Assembly: GCF_900105205.1 (NCBI RefSeq)
Contig: NZ_FNSQ01000005.1
Coordinates: 2,418,001-2,482,000 of the forward strand
Direction: 5' to 3'
Source: Microbacterium hydrocarbonoxydans
Lineage (GTDB): Bacteria > Actinomycetota > Actinomycetes > Actinomycetales > Microbacteriaceae
DNA length: 64,000 nt
Position numbers and translations under genes: made by a program. Positions 24,989 through 34,100 of this stretch are shown here, piece after piece; the stretch's first letter is position 1, and every line of letters begins with the position of its first letter. The notes below the pieces were generated by a model. It saw only the letters and a list, made by a program, of their open reading frames with translations. It was not told the DNA's origin and ran no database searches.

Positions 24989-25821
24989 GCGAGGACGTCC
25001 GCGATCGCCCGAGGAAGGGCCTCGGCGACATCGAGGGCGACGATCGGATGCCCGTGGGCACCGCCGACCTCGCCGATGCCGGCGGCGATCCTGCCGGCGT
25101 GACCGTGCAGCCAGGCGCCGGCGGCCGCGACCTCGGCGATCGGAGCATCGGGGTTGGCTGCCAGCATCGCCCCCAGCACCCCGCCGAGGACGTCGCCGGT
25201 ACCGGCGGTCGCCAGCCAGCTCGTGCCGGCCCCCACTCGCAGAACGTGTCCCTCGGGGTCGGCGATCACGGTCTGCGCTCCCTTGAGCAGCACGACGGCG
25301 TCGAGCTCGGCAGCGACGACCGCCGCGGCCTCGGCGCGTTCGTCCGGCACCTCGGACCCCAGCTGCTCCTGGAGTCGCGCGAATTCCCGTCCATGCGGGG
25401 TGAGCAGTAGCGGGGCGGTGCTGTCAGGGGCGAGATCGAGCGCGCCGGCGTCGACCACCACCGGCACCGAGCCGCCCAGCAGCTCCCGAAGCTCCGCCGT
25501 CGCCGCCGCGCTGCGGTGCGCCGCATCCGTTCCCGAGCCGATCACCCACGCCCCGACCCGCGCGCCGGATGCGTGCGCGCTGACGACCGTCTCCGGGCGT
25601 CGAGCGATCACCGCATCCGCCGCACGTCCCTCGCCGATGTATCGCACGAAGCCGGCTCCGGCACGCCAGGCGGCCTCGACGCCCAGCACCGCGGCGCCGG
25701 GATATGCCGACGATCCCGTGCGCAGTCCGACGACCCCGCGGGAGTACTTGTCGTCGTCCGCCGTCGGCACCCGCAGGAATCGTGCGGTGTCCTCGCGGGT
25801 CCAGTCGCGTGCATCGGGCAT
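24985..25821 (-). CDS. nnrD: ADP-dependent NAD(P)H-hydrate dehydratase
   Basis: 278 residues from the ATG at 25819-25821. The ribokinase-like fold of the YjeF C-terminal domain is evident: DDKYSRGVVGLRTGSSAYPGAA, GSGTD, LTPHGREFARL, VLLKGA, and the catalytic/nucleotide loop TAGTGDVLGGVLGA, then HGHAG. It repairs hydrated NADH/NADPH with ADP. The NnrE epimerase domain is not fused and not in the window. A shorter N-terminus than bifunctional Nnr is expected for this form. Confidence 0.93.
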   Translation of the reverse strand: MPDARDWTREDTARFLRVPTADDDKYSRGVVGLRTGSSAYPGAAVLGVEAAWRAGAGFVRYIGEGRAADAVIARRPETVVSAHASGARVGAWVIGSGTDAAHRSAAATAELRELLGGSVPVVVDAGALDLAPDSTAPLLLTPHGREFARLQEQLGSEVPDERAEAAAVVAAELDAVVLLKGAQTVIADPEGHVLRVGAGTSWLATAGTGDVLGGVLGAMLAANPDAPIAEVAAAGAWLHGHAGRIAAGIGEVGGAHGHPIVALDVAEALPRAIADVLA

Positions 25822-25827
25822 GACTCC

Positions 25828-25833
25828 ACGTTA
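25828..25833 (-). promoter_or_regulatory. Putative leaderless -10 (TAACGT) of nnrD
   Basis: TAACGT, then GGAGTC, then ATG on the minus strand. It would drive nnrD, GT87 and the thiamine-binding gene. Confidence 0.5.
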
Positions 25834-25865
25834 GTCCGGCGACCCGGCACACCCCAGCCGCGCAG

Positions 25866-25871
25866 TAGCGT
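25866..25871 (+). promoter_or_regulatory. Putative leaderless -10 (TAGCGT) of the OYE gene
   Basis: TAGCGT, then CGAGGG, then GTG on the plus strand. The hexamer lies only 32 bases from the divergent nnrD -10 candidate, so the two promoters would be nearly back to back. Confidence 0.5.
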
Positions 25872-25877
25872 CGAGGG

Positions 25878-26945
25878 GTGAGCATTCTCTTCTCCCCTGT
25901 CACCATCCGATCCCTCACGTTCCGCAATCGGCTCTGGGTGTCGCCGATGTGCATGTACAGCGCGATCGACGGCGTGGTGCAGGAATGGCACCATACCCAC
26001 CTCGCCCAGTTCGCGTCGGGCGGCGCCGGCCTGATCGTCGCCGAGGCGACCGCAGTGGTGCCGGAGGGGCGCATCTCGCCGCGCGATGCCGGTCTGTGGA
26101 ACGACGAGCAGCGCGACGCCTGGACCCCGATCGTGGACGCGATCCATGCGCGGGGCGCCGCAGCCGGCATCCAGCTCGCGCACGCGGGCCGCAAGGCGTC
26201 GACCTGGTGGCCGTGGGCCGCGGAGCGCGGATCTGTCCCCGAGGCGGACGGCGGCTGGACCACCACAGCCCCCTCGGCCATCGCGTTCGACGGCTTCGCA
26301 GAGCCGACCGCGCTCGACGCCGACGGTATCGAGGCGGTCGTCGAGGGCTTCGCCTCGGCGGCGCGTCGTGCACTGGACGCGGGCTTCGACGTGCTGGAGG
26401 TGCACGGCGCGCACGGCTACCTCCTGCACCAGTTCCTCTCTCCCCTGTCGAACCGGCGCGAGGACGAGTACGGCGGGTCGCTCGAGAACCGCGCCAGGCT
26501 GCTCCTGCGAGTGGTGGACTCGATCCGTGCGGTCGCCGGAGACGGTGTGCCCCTGTTCGTCCGGATCTCGGCGACCGACCACGCAGAGGGCGGTTTCTCC
26601 CCGGACGAGGCGGCGACCGTCGGGGAATGGGCCGCGGCTCGCGGCGCCGACCTCATCGACGTCTCCAGCGGCGGGCTGGTCGCCCATCAGCAGATCAGCG
26701 TGTTCCCCGGCTATCAGGTGCCGCTCGCGGAGACCGTGCGTCAGGGCGGACGCATCCCGGTCTCTGCGGTCGGACTGATCACGGCTGCCGCGCAGGCCGA
26801 GCAGGTGCTCGCCGAGGGCTCGGCCGATGCCGTCTTCGCCGGCCGTGAGTGGCTGCGGGATCCGCACTTCGCCCTGCGCGCCGCCCATGAGCTCGGCGCC
26901 GACATCGCCTGGCCCCCGCAGTACGAGCGCGCGCACTGGCGCTGA
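25878..26945 (+). CDS. NADH:flavin oxidoreductase, Old Yellow Enzyme family (YqjM-like)
   Basis: 355 residues, GTG start. The TIM-barrel OYE signatures include NRLWVSPMCMYSA near residue 20 (the Cys that tunes FMN in YqjM-type enzymes), QLAHAGRKAS, HGAHGYLLHQFLSPLSNRREDEYGGSLENR, and ADAVFAGREWLRDP near the end. The family reduces activated C=C bonds of enones and nitro groups with FMN. The physiological substrate is unknown. A strong bidirectional terminator separates it from the convergent CNNM gene. Confidence 0.93.
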   Translation: MSILFSPVTIRSLTFRNRLWVSPMCMYSAIDGVVQEWHHTHLAQFASGGAGLIVAEATAVVPEGRISPRDAGLWNDEQRDAWTPIVDAIHARGAAAGIQLAHAGRKASTWWPWAAERGSVPEADGGWTTTAPSAIAFDGFAEPTALDADGIEAVVEGFASAARRALDAGFDVLEVHGAHGYLLHQFLSPLSNRREDEYGGSLENRARLLLRVVDSIRAVAGDGVPLFVRISATDHAEGGFSPDEAATVGEWAAARGADLIDVSSGGLVAHQQISVFPGYQVPLAETVRQGGRIPVSAVGLITAAAQAEQVLAEGSADAVFAGREWLRDPHFALRAAHELGADIAWPPQYERAHWR

Positions 26946-26956
26946 CCCGCGCACCC

Positions 26957-27000
26957 ACGACGAAGCCCTCCGGTCCTCGAGGATCGGAGGGCTTCGTCGT
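26957..27000. terminator. Bidirectional terminator between OYE and CNNM genes
   Basis: A perfect 16-base stem, 26957-26972 (ACGACGAAGCCCTCCG) with 26985-27000, and a 12-base loop. It lies between convergent stop codons. There is no long T run. Confidence 0.85.
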
Positions 27001-27009
27001 ACTCGTGAG

Positions 27010-28071
27010 TCAGTGACCTCGGATGCGACGGGTCGCGTCCTGCACCTCGCCGACGAGCTCCTCGAGGATGTCCTCCAGGAAGAGCACGGCGGTGGTGCGG
27101 CCCTGCGAGTCGCGTACCTTGGCGAGGTGACGACCGGCGCGGCGCATCAGCGCCAGAGCATCCTCGAGGTCGGTGTCCTCCTGTACGGGCACCATGTGGT
27201 TGATCCGCTTGGACGGCAGGGGCTCGACGAGCTTCTCCGCCGCACCGGGACCGTCGGATGCCCGCAGGATGTCCTTGAGGTGGACGTATCCGACCGGCAC
27301 GCCCTCGTCATCGACGATCACGTAGCGCGAGAATCCATAGCGCGCGACCGCCTTCTCGATGTCGTCCGGAGTGGTCGACTGCGGCAGCGTCACGAGGTCG
27401 CTCAGCGGGACGGCCACGTCGCTGGCCTTCTTGTCGGTGAACTCCACGGCCGCAGCGACGGTGCCCGCGGTATCGGTGAGGACACCTTCGCGACGCGACT
27501 GATCGACGATCGTGGCGACCTCGTCGAGCGTGAACGTCGACGCCGCCTCGTTCTTCGGCTCGACGCGGAAGAGCCGCAGCACCCCGTTCGCGGCCGCGTT
27601 GAGCAGCCAGATCACGGGCATGAAGACCTTCGACACCAGCACGAGCGGCGGCGCGAGGATCAGGACAGCGCGATCCGGCACCGAGAACGCCAGGTTCTTC
27701 GGCACCATCTCTCCGAACACCACGTGCAGGAACGACACGATCAGCAGCGCGATCGTGAACGACACCGCGTCCACCACGCCGTCCGACCAGCCGACCGCAT
27801 GCAGCGGCACGGCGAGCAGGTGGTGGATCGCCGGCTCCGAGACGTTCAGGATCAGCAGCGAGCAGATGGTGATGCCGAGCTGCGAGGTCGCGAGCATCAG
27901 GGTCGCGTGCTCCATCGCGTAGAGCGCGGTCTTGGCAGCGCGCGACCCGCGGTCGGCCTTCGGCTCGATCTGCGAGCGGCGCGCGGAGATCACCGCGAAC
28001 TCGGCGCCGACGAAGAACGCGTTCGCCACGAGCAGCACGACCAGCCAGGCCAGTCCTCCCCAGTCGTTCAT
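27010..28071 (-). CDS. CNNM/CorC family membrane protein lacking the CorC_HlyC domain
   Basis: 353 residues. A DUF21/CNNM membrane domain (VANAFFVGAEFAVISARRSQIE, LGITICSLLILNVSEPA, FGEMVPKNLAFS) spans residues 1-185, then a CBS pair (VPLSDLVTLPQSTT to EDILEELVGEV). It ends right after the CBS pair, without the CorC_HlyC domain of its upstream neighbour. Family members mediate magnesium or cobalt efflux or act in ion homeostasis. The start overlaps the neighbour's stop by 4 bases; the two may form heteromers. Confidence 0.9.
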   Translation of the reverse strand: MNDWGGLAWLVVLLVANAFFVGAEFAVISARRSQIEPKADRGSRAAKTALYAMEHATLMLATSQLGITICSLLILNVSEPAIHHLLAVPLHAVGWSDGVVDAVSFTIALLIVSFLHVVFGEMVPKNLAFSVPDRAVLILAPPLVLVSKVFMPVIWLLNAAANGVLRLFRVEPKNEAASTFTLDEVATIVDQSRREGVLTDTAGTVAAAVEFTDKKASDVAVPLSDLVTLPQSTTPDDIEKAVARYGFSRYVIVDDEGVPVGYVHLKDILRASDGPGAAEKLVEPLPSKRINHMVPVQEDTDLEDALALMRRAGRHLAKVRDSQGRTTAVLFLEDILEELVGEVQDATRRIRGH

Positions 28072-29384
28072 CGTCCGACCACCTCTCCCGGCTGATCCGG
28101 ACTCGGGACGTACCTGACGCGGTCGACGCGTCGCCCGTCCATGCGGACCACCTGGAGCTTGCCGGTGTCGAGGTCGACCTCGTCGCCGACCGACGGCACG
28201 CGTTCCAGGACGCTCATCACGAATCCGCCCACGGTGTCGTAGACATCGCCCTCGGGGACCTCCACCCCGGCGCGTCGCCGGAGCTCGTCCGGCCTGAGCT
28301 CGCCGGGGAAGGTGATGCCGTCGCGTCCGCGGACGACTCCGGCGCGGGTGCGGTCGTGCTCGTCCGACACCTCTCCGACGAGCTCCTCGACGAGGTCCTC
28401 GAGTGTCACCAGCCCTGCTGTGCCGCCGTACTCGTCCACCACGACGGCCAGCTGATAGCCGCGCGCGCGGAGCTCGGAGATGAGCGCGTCGACGTGCACG
28501 GTCTCCGGGACCCGGAGCGGATCGGTCGAGAGGGCGCCCACCGGCACCTCGGCGCGGCGATCGCGCGGCACCGAGATCGCCGCCTTGAGGTGGACGACAC
28601 CGGTGATGTCGTCGAGATCGTCGTCGTAGACGGGGAACCGGCTGTGACCGGTGCGACGGGCCAGCTGGATGACGTCATCCGCAGAATCTCCCACCGCGAG
28701 CGCGTGCATGCTCGGCCGAGCCGTCATCACGTCGGCGGCGGTGAGCCGCGAGAAGGTCAGAGTGCGATCGAGCAGGCTGGCGGTGTCGGCCTCGAGCAGT
28801 CCTGCGCTTGCGGAGCGGCGGACGAGCGACGACAGCTCCTCCGCGCTGCGGGCTCCGGAGAGCTCCTCCTTCGGCTCGATGCCGATGCTGCGCAGCACGC
28901 CGTTCGCGCTGCCGTTGAGCACGACGACCGCCGGCTTGAAGACCGTGGTGAACGCGATCTGGAACGGGATGACGAGCTTCGCGGTCGCGAGCGGCAGCGC
29001 CAGCGCGAAGTTCTTCGGCACGAGCTCGCCCAGGATCATCGACAGCACGGTGGCCACCAGCATCGCGACGACCGTCGCGATCGGGGCGACAGCGGCCTCG
29101 GGGATCTTCCACGCCACGAGGGTCGGGCCGAGGATGTTCGACAGCGCCGGCTCCATCGTGTATCCGGTCAGAAGCGTCGTCAGGGTGATGCCGAGCTGGG
29201 CGGACGACAGATGCGTCGAGGTGTGCTTGAGGGCGCTGATCGTGAGCGAGAGACGGGATTCGCCCCGAGCCTGTCGAGCCTCGAGGTCCGCGCGGTCCAG
29301 ATTGACCAGTGCGAACTCGCTCGCGACGAACAGTCCGGTGCCGACAGTGAGCAGAAGCCCCACGCCCAGCAGGATGTAGTCCAT
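28068..29384 (-). CDS. CNNM/CorC family membrane protein, full length
   Basis: 438 residues from the ATG at 29382-29384, preceded by GAGGGG. The CNNM membrane domain (GTGLFVASEFALVNLDRADLEAR, LGITLTTLLTGYTMEPA, LGELVPKNFALALP) covers about 1-190. A CBS pair follows (VMTARPSMHAL to EYGGTAGLVTLEDLVEELVGEV) and then a CorC_HlyC domain to the C-terminus (ITFPGELRPDELRRRAGVEVPEG). This is the standard arrangement for the family. I looked for an M-box magnesium riboswitch in the 110 bases upstream and saw none. Confidence 0.92.
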   Translation of the reverse strand: MDYILLGVGLLLTVGTGLFVASEFALVNLDRADLEARQARGESRLSLTISALKHTSTHLSSAQLGITLTTLLTGYTMEPALSNILGPTLVAWKIPEAAVAPIATVVAMLVATVLSMILGELVPKNFALALPLATAKLVIPFQIAFTTVFKPAVVVLNGSANGVLRSIGIEPKEELSGARSAEELSSLVRRSASAGLLEADTASLLDRTLTFSRLTAADVMTARPSMHALAVGDSADDVIQLARRTGHSRFPVYDDDLDDITGVVHLKAAISVPRDRRAEVPVGALSTDPLRVPETVHVDALISELRARGYQLAVVVDEYGGTAGLVTLEDLVEELVGEVSDEHDRTRAGVVRGRDGITFPGELRPDELRRRAGVEVPEGDVYDTVGGFVMSVLERVPSVGDEVDLDTGKLQVVRMDGRRVDRVRYVPSPDQPGEVVGR

Positions 29385-29394
29385 CAGAGATTCC

Positions 29395-29408
29395 CCTCGC
29401 TAGCGAGG
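29395..29408. repeat. Perfect 14-base palindrome before the CNNM operon
   Basis: CCTCGCTAGCGAGG, located 11-24 bases upstream of the CNNM start and overlapping its GAGGGG ribosome site. It could be an operator or an RNA hairpin that hides the ribosome site. Confidence 0.5.
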
Positions 29409-29494
29409 AGCGGGCTGTGGGGCGATGTACTGCAACTGGGAGGGTCGTCCATGGTGTCCACGATTCTACGGGATCGCCGTGCTGACAGGGATGT

Positions 29495-30949
29495 CTACCA
29501 GCTCACCGGCAGCGCCTTGCCCTCTTCATACCCGGCGGCGGACTGCAGCCCGACCAGCGCGCGATCGTGGAACTCGGGGACGGTCGAGGCTCCCGCGTAG
29601 GTGAACGACGAGCGCACCCCCGAAGTGATCATGTCGAGGAGATCCTCGAGACCGGGGCGCAGCGGATCGAGGTAGATCTTCGACGAGGAGATGCCCTCGG
29701 CGAAGAGCTCCTTGCGAGCCCGCTCATAGGCGTCGAGGCGTCCGAACCGCGCCTGCACCGCCTTGGTCGACGCCATGCCCCACGACTCCTTGAAGAGCCG
29801 CCCGTCCGCATCGCTCTGCAGCTCGCCCGGCGCCTCGATCGTGCCCGCGAACCAGGAGCCGACCATGACGGATGCGGCTCCCGCGGCGAGCGCGAGAGCG
29901 ACGTCCCGCGGGTAGCGCACTCCCCCGTCGGCCCAGACGTGAGCGCCGAGCTCCCTGGCTGCCTCGGCCGTCTCCAGCACCGCGGAGAACTGCGGTCTGC
30001 CGACTGCGGTCATCATGCGGGTGGTGCACATCGCCCCCGGCCCGACGCCCACCTTGAGGATCGTGGCGCCGGCGGAGACGAGGTCCTCGACGCCGTCGGC
30101 GGTGACGATGTTGCCGGCGACGAGCGGGATCCCGAGTCCCAGCTCCGCGACGGTACCCAGGGCCTTCAGCATCCCCTCCTGGTGACCGTGCGCGGTGTCG
30201 AGGACCAGCACGTCTACTCCGGCCGCGGCGAGCGCCTCCGCCTTCGCCGCCACGTCGCCGTTGATCCCGACGGCTGCGGCGACCGCCAGACGTCCGTCGC
30301 CGTCCAGCGCCGGGCGGTACAGGGTCGAGCGCAGTGCGCTGCGGGCGCTCAGAGTGCCGACGAGGTGACCATGGTGCACGATCGTGACCATCTCGACCCC
30401 GGCATCGGTGATCACGTCGAACGCGTGTCTCTCGGACCCGATGTCGTCCGCGTCGAGCGACGGCGTCCCGGCGTGCACCAGGTCTCCGAGCTGCGCATCG
30501 GCGAGCGCCGTGGCCAGCCTCGTCGCCGGCAGCACTCCGACGATGCTGCCTCCGTCGTACGGGGCGGTGCCGCGCGCCACGACGATGCCGTGGCCCGCAG
30601 TGGGCGGCATCAGTCGGAGCGCATCGGAGACGGTCGCCTCGGGGGGAAGCACGATCGGGGTGTCCCACAGCACCGGCTGCGCCTTGACGTCGCGGATGGC
30701 GGCATCCAGCGACTGCAGGGCCATGTCCTGCGGCAGCACTCCCAGGCCGCCGCGGCGCGCCAGCACGGCCGCCAGTCGCGGACCGGTGACGGAGTTCATG
30801 TTCGAGGCGACCAGCGGCAGTGTCGCCGGGGTGCCGTCCTGCGGCGCCAGATCGACCTGCAGGCGACTGGTGACGGCCGATCGTCGCGGCACCAGGAACA
30901 CGTCGGAATACGTCAGATCGACTGTGGGCGACTCACCGGAGAACTCCAT
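29495..30949 (-). CDS. guaB1: GuaB1, IMPDH-related GMP reductase
   Basis: 484 residues. The IMPDH/GMPR TIM barrel is clear: LTYSDVFLVPRRS, LPLVASNMNSVTG, VLDTAHGHQEGML, VAGNIVTADG, the catalytic loop VGVGPGAMCTTRMMTAVGRPQ with Cys near 307, and ADGGVRYPRD. A CBS region is inserted at about 95-215. The mycobacterial GuaB1 group has been assigned as GMP reductase, unlike GuaB2; I follow that assignment from family resemblance. It is divergent from kgd. Confidence 0.9.
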   Translation of the reverse strand: MEFSGESPTVDLTYSDVFLVPRRSAVTSRLQVDLAPQDGTPATLPLVASNMNSVTGPRLAAVLARRGGLGVLPQDMALQSLDAAIRDVKAQPVLWDTPIVLPPEATVSDALRLMPPTAGHGIVVARGTAPYDGGSIVGVLPATRLATALADAQLGDLVHAGTPSLDADDIGSERHAFDVITDAGVEMVTIVHHGHLVGTLSARSALRSTLYRPALDGDGRLAVAAAVGINGDVAAKAEALAAAGVDVLVLDTAHGHQEGMLKALGTVAELGLGIPLVAGNIVTADGVEDLVSAGATILKVGVGPGAMCTTRMMTAVGRPQFSAVLETAEAARELGAHVWADGGVRYPRDVALALAAGAASVMVGSWFAGTIEAPGELQSDADGRLFKESWGMASTKAVQARFGRLDAYERARKELFAEGISSSKIYLDPLRPGLEDLLDMITSGVRSSFTYAGASTVPEFHDRALVGLQSAAGYEEGKALPVSW

Positions 30950-30955
30950 ACCCCC

Positions 30956-30961
30956 ACGGTA
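30956..30961 (-). promoter_or_regulatory. Putative leaderless -10 (TACCGT) of guaB1
   Basis: TACCGT, then GGGGGT, then ATG on the minus strand. Confidence 0.5.
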
Positions 30962-31017
30962 CTCAGATCACGCCGCCCGAGGCGCATGGCTTCGACGATT
31001 CGCACAGCGAAACACGT

Positions 31018-31023
31018 TAGGCT
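31018..31023 (+). promoter_or_regulatory. Putative -10 (TAGGCT) upstream of kgd
   Basis: TAGGCT at 31018-31023 would place the transcript start near 31030 and give a leader of about 80 bases, in contrast to the leaderless candidates around it. No clear -35 is visible. Confidence 0.35.
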
Positions 31024-31109
31024 TGGTGGTCGAGAGTGTGCGGGCCCGGACGCATCCTGCGTCCTGGTGTGCATATGTGGACTTCAGCGATGAAAGAGGG
31101 CGATCGAGC

Positions 31110-34100
31110 GTGTCGAACCAGGTGACCGGCGTCGGGGGCGACGGGGGGTTCGGAGCCAATTCCTGGCTCGTGGAAGAGCTCTACGAGCAGTTCAAGGTGA
31201 ACCGCGATTCCGTCGACAAGGAGTGGTGGCCGATCCTGGAGAGATACCAGTCGGATGCCGCCACCGGCGCAGCCCCTGCGGCTCCCGCAGCCGCGGCCGA
31301 ACAGCCGTCGCACCCCGTGACCGCTCCGATCCCCGTGATCGGAGCCCAGCCCGTCGCGCGCACCACGACGAAGCCCGCAGCCGCCGCCCCCATCCCCGCG
31401 CAGGCCCCGAAGCCCGCACCCAAGGCGGACTCGGCTGAAGCCGAGAAGCCGACCGAGGAAGACAAGGTCACCCCGCTGCGCGGCCTTCCCAAAACCCTCG
31501 CCGCCAACATGGACGAGTCGCTGACCGTTCCGACGGCGACCAGTGTGCGCACGGTGCCGGCGAAGCTGATGATCGACAACCGCATCGTCATCAACAACCA
31601 CATGGCGCGCACGCGCGGCGGCAAGATCAGCTTCACGCACCTCATCGGCTGGGCGCTGATCCGCACCCTCGACGAGTTCCGCAGCCAGAACGTCTTCTAC
31701 GCGGAAGTCGACGGCAAGCCCTCCGTGGTCGCGCCCGCTCACGTGAACCTGGGCATCGCGATCGACCTTCCGAAGCCCGACGGCACGCGCGCGCTCATGG
31801 TGCCCAGCATCAAGCGCGCCGACACCCTCTCGTTCAGCGAGTACCTCGTCGCGTACGAGGACCTCGTCAGGCGTGCCCGCAACAACAAGCTCACCGCCGC
31901 GGACTTCCAAGGCACCACGGTCTCGCTGACCAACCCCGGCGGCATCGGCACCGTGCACTCGGTGCCCCGTCTCATGAAGGGGCAGGGCTGCATCATCGGC
32001 GCCGGCGCGCTGGAGTACCCTGCCGAATTCCAGGGCGCGAGCGAGAAGACGCTCAACGAGCTGGCCATCGGCAAGACCATCACGCTCACCAGCACCTACG
32101 ACCACCGCGTCATCCAGGGTGCCGGATCCGGCGAGTTCCTCAAGAAGGTGCACGAGCTGCTGATCGGGCAGCGCGGGTTCTACGACGACATCTTCGCGGC
32201 CCTCCGCATCCCGTACTCCCCTATCCGCTGGAACCCGGACATCGCCGTCGACCTCGCCGAGCGCGTCGACAAGCAGTCCCGCGTGCAGGAGCTCATCAAC
32301 TCGTTCCGCGTACGCGGCCACCTGATGGCCGACATCGACCCGCTCGAGTACGTCCAGCGCTCGCACCCCGACCTCGAGATCGAGAGCCACGGCCTCACGT
32401 TCTGGGACCTGGACCGCGAGTTCGTCACCGGCGGCTTCGGCGGGCGCAGGGTCGCGAAGCTCCGCGACATCCTCGGAGTCCTGCGCGACTCGTACTGCCG
32501 CACGCTGGGCATCGAGTACATGCACATCCAGGACCCGGAGCAGCGCCGCTGGTTCCAGGAGAAGGTCGAGGTCAAGTACCAGAAGCCCGGCCACGACGAG
32601 CAGCTGCGGGTTCTGCGCAAGCTCAACGAGGCCGAGGCGTTCGAGACCTTCCTGCAGACGAAGTTCGTCGGCCAGAAGCGGTTCTCGCTCGAGGGCGGCG
32701 AATCGCTCGTACCGCTGCTCGACGAGATCCTGCAGGGCGCCGCGACCGCCGGCCTCGAGGGCGCGGCGATCGGCATGGCACACCGCGGCCGCCTCAACGT
32801 CCTCACCAACATCGCGGGCAAGACTTACGGACAGGTCTTCCAGGAGTTCGAGGGCACGCAGACGCCGGGCAACCAGCGCGGCTCCGGCGACGTCAAGTAC
32901 CACCTCGGCACCGAGGGCACCTTCATCGCCGACGACAAGTCGGAGCTTCCGGTCTACCTCGCCGCGAACCCGTCTCACCTCGAGACCGTCGACGGCGTGC
33001 TCGAGGGCATCGTCCGCGCCAAGCAGGACCGCAAGCCGATCGGGACATTCGCGTGGCTGCCGATCCTCGTGCACGGCGACGCGGCCTTCGCGGGCCAGGG
33101 CGTCGTGGTCGAGACGCTGCAGATGTCGCAGCTGCGCGGATACCGCACGGGTGGCACGATCCACGTCGTCGTGAACAACCAGGTCGGATTCACGACCCTC
33201 CCGAACGACTCGCGCACCTCGGTGTACTCCACGGACGTCGCCAAGACGATCCAGGCCCCGGTCTTCCACGTGAACGGCGACGACCCCGAGGCGGTCATCC
33301 ACGTCGCCCAGCTGGCCTTCGAATACCGCGAGCGGTTCCACCGCGACGTGGTCATCGACCTGGTGTGCTACCGCCGCCGCGGACACAACGAGGGCGACGA
33401 TCCCTCGATGACGCAGCCGCTCATGACCGACCTCATCCAGGCGAAGCGCTCAGTGCGCAAGCTCTACACCGAGTCGCTGGTCGGCCGCGGTGACATCACC
33501 GAAGAGGAGTACGACGAGGCCAAGGCCGACTTCCAGAACCGCCTGGAGATCGCCTTCGCCGAGACGCACGCCGCCGAGACCGGAGCCAACCAGGTCGTCC
33601 AGGAGCTCCCGGTCGAGGAGCAGGTCGGGGCGCCCGAGATCACCGGTGTCTCGAACGAGGTGATCCAGCTCATCGGCGACGCGTTCGTCAACAAGCCGGA
33701 GGGCTTCACCGTCCACCCCAAGCTGCAGCAGCAGCTCGAGAAGCGCCACGACATGAGTCGCAACGGCAACATCGACTGGGGCTTCGGCGAGCTGCTCGCC
33801 TTCGGCTCCCTCCTCGTCGAGGGCACGACCGTGCGTCTGGCAGGCCAGGACTCGCGGCGCGGCACGTTCGTGCAGCGCCACGCCACCCTGCACGACCGCG
33901 CGAACGGTCAGGAGTGGCTGCCGCTGTCGAACCTGTCCGAATCGCAGGGACGCTTCTTCGTCTACGACTCGCTGCTCAGCGAGTACGCCGCCCTCGGCTT
34001 CGAGTACGGATACTCGGTTGAGGCGCCCGAGGCTCTGGTGCTCTGGGAGGCGCAGTTCGGCGACTTCGTCAACGGCGCCCAGACCGTGATCGACGAGTAC

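Noticed and set aside
29385-29494. Magnesium (M-box) riboswitch before the CNNM genes
   Set aside because: The gap is too short and lacks the conserved M-box core.
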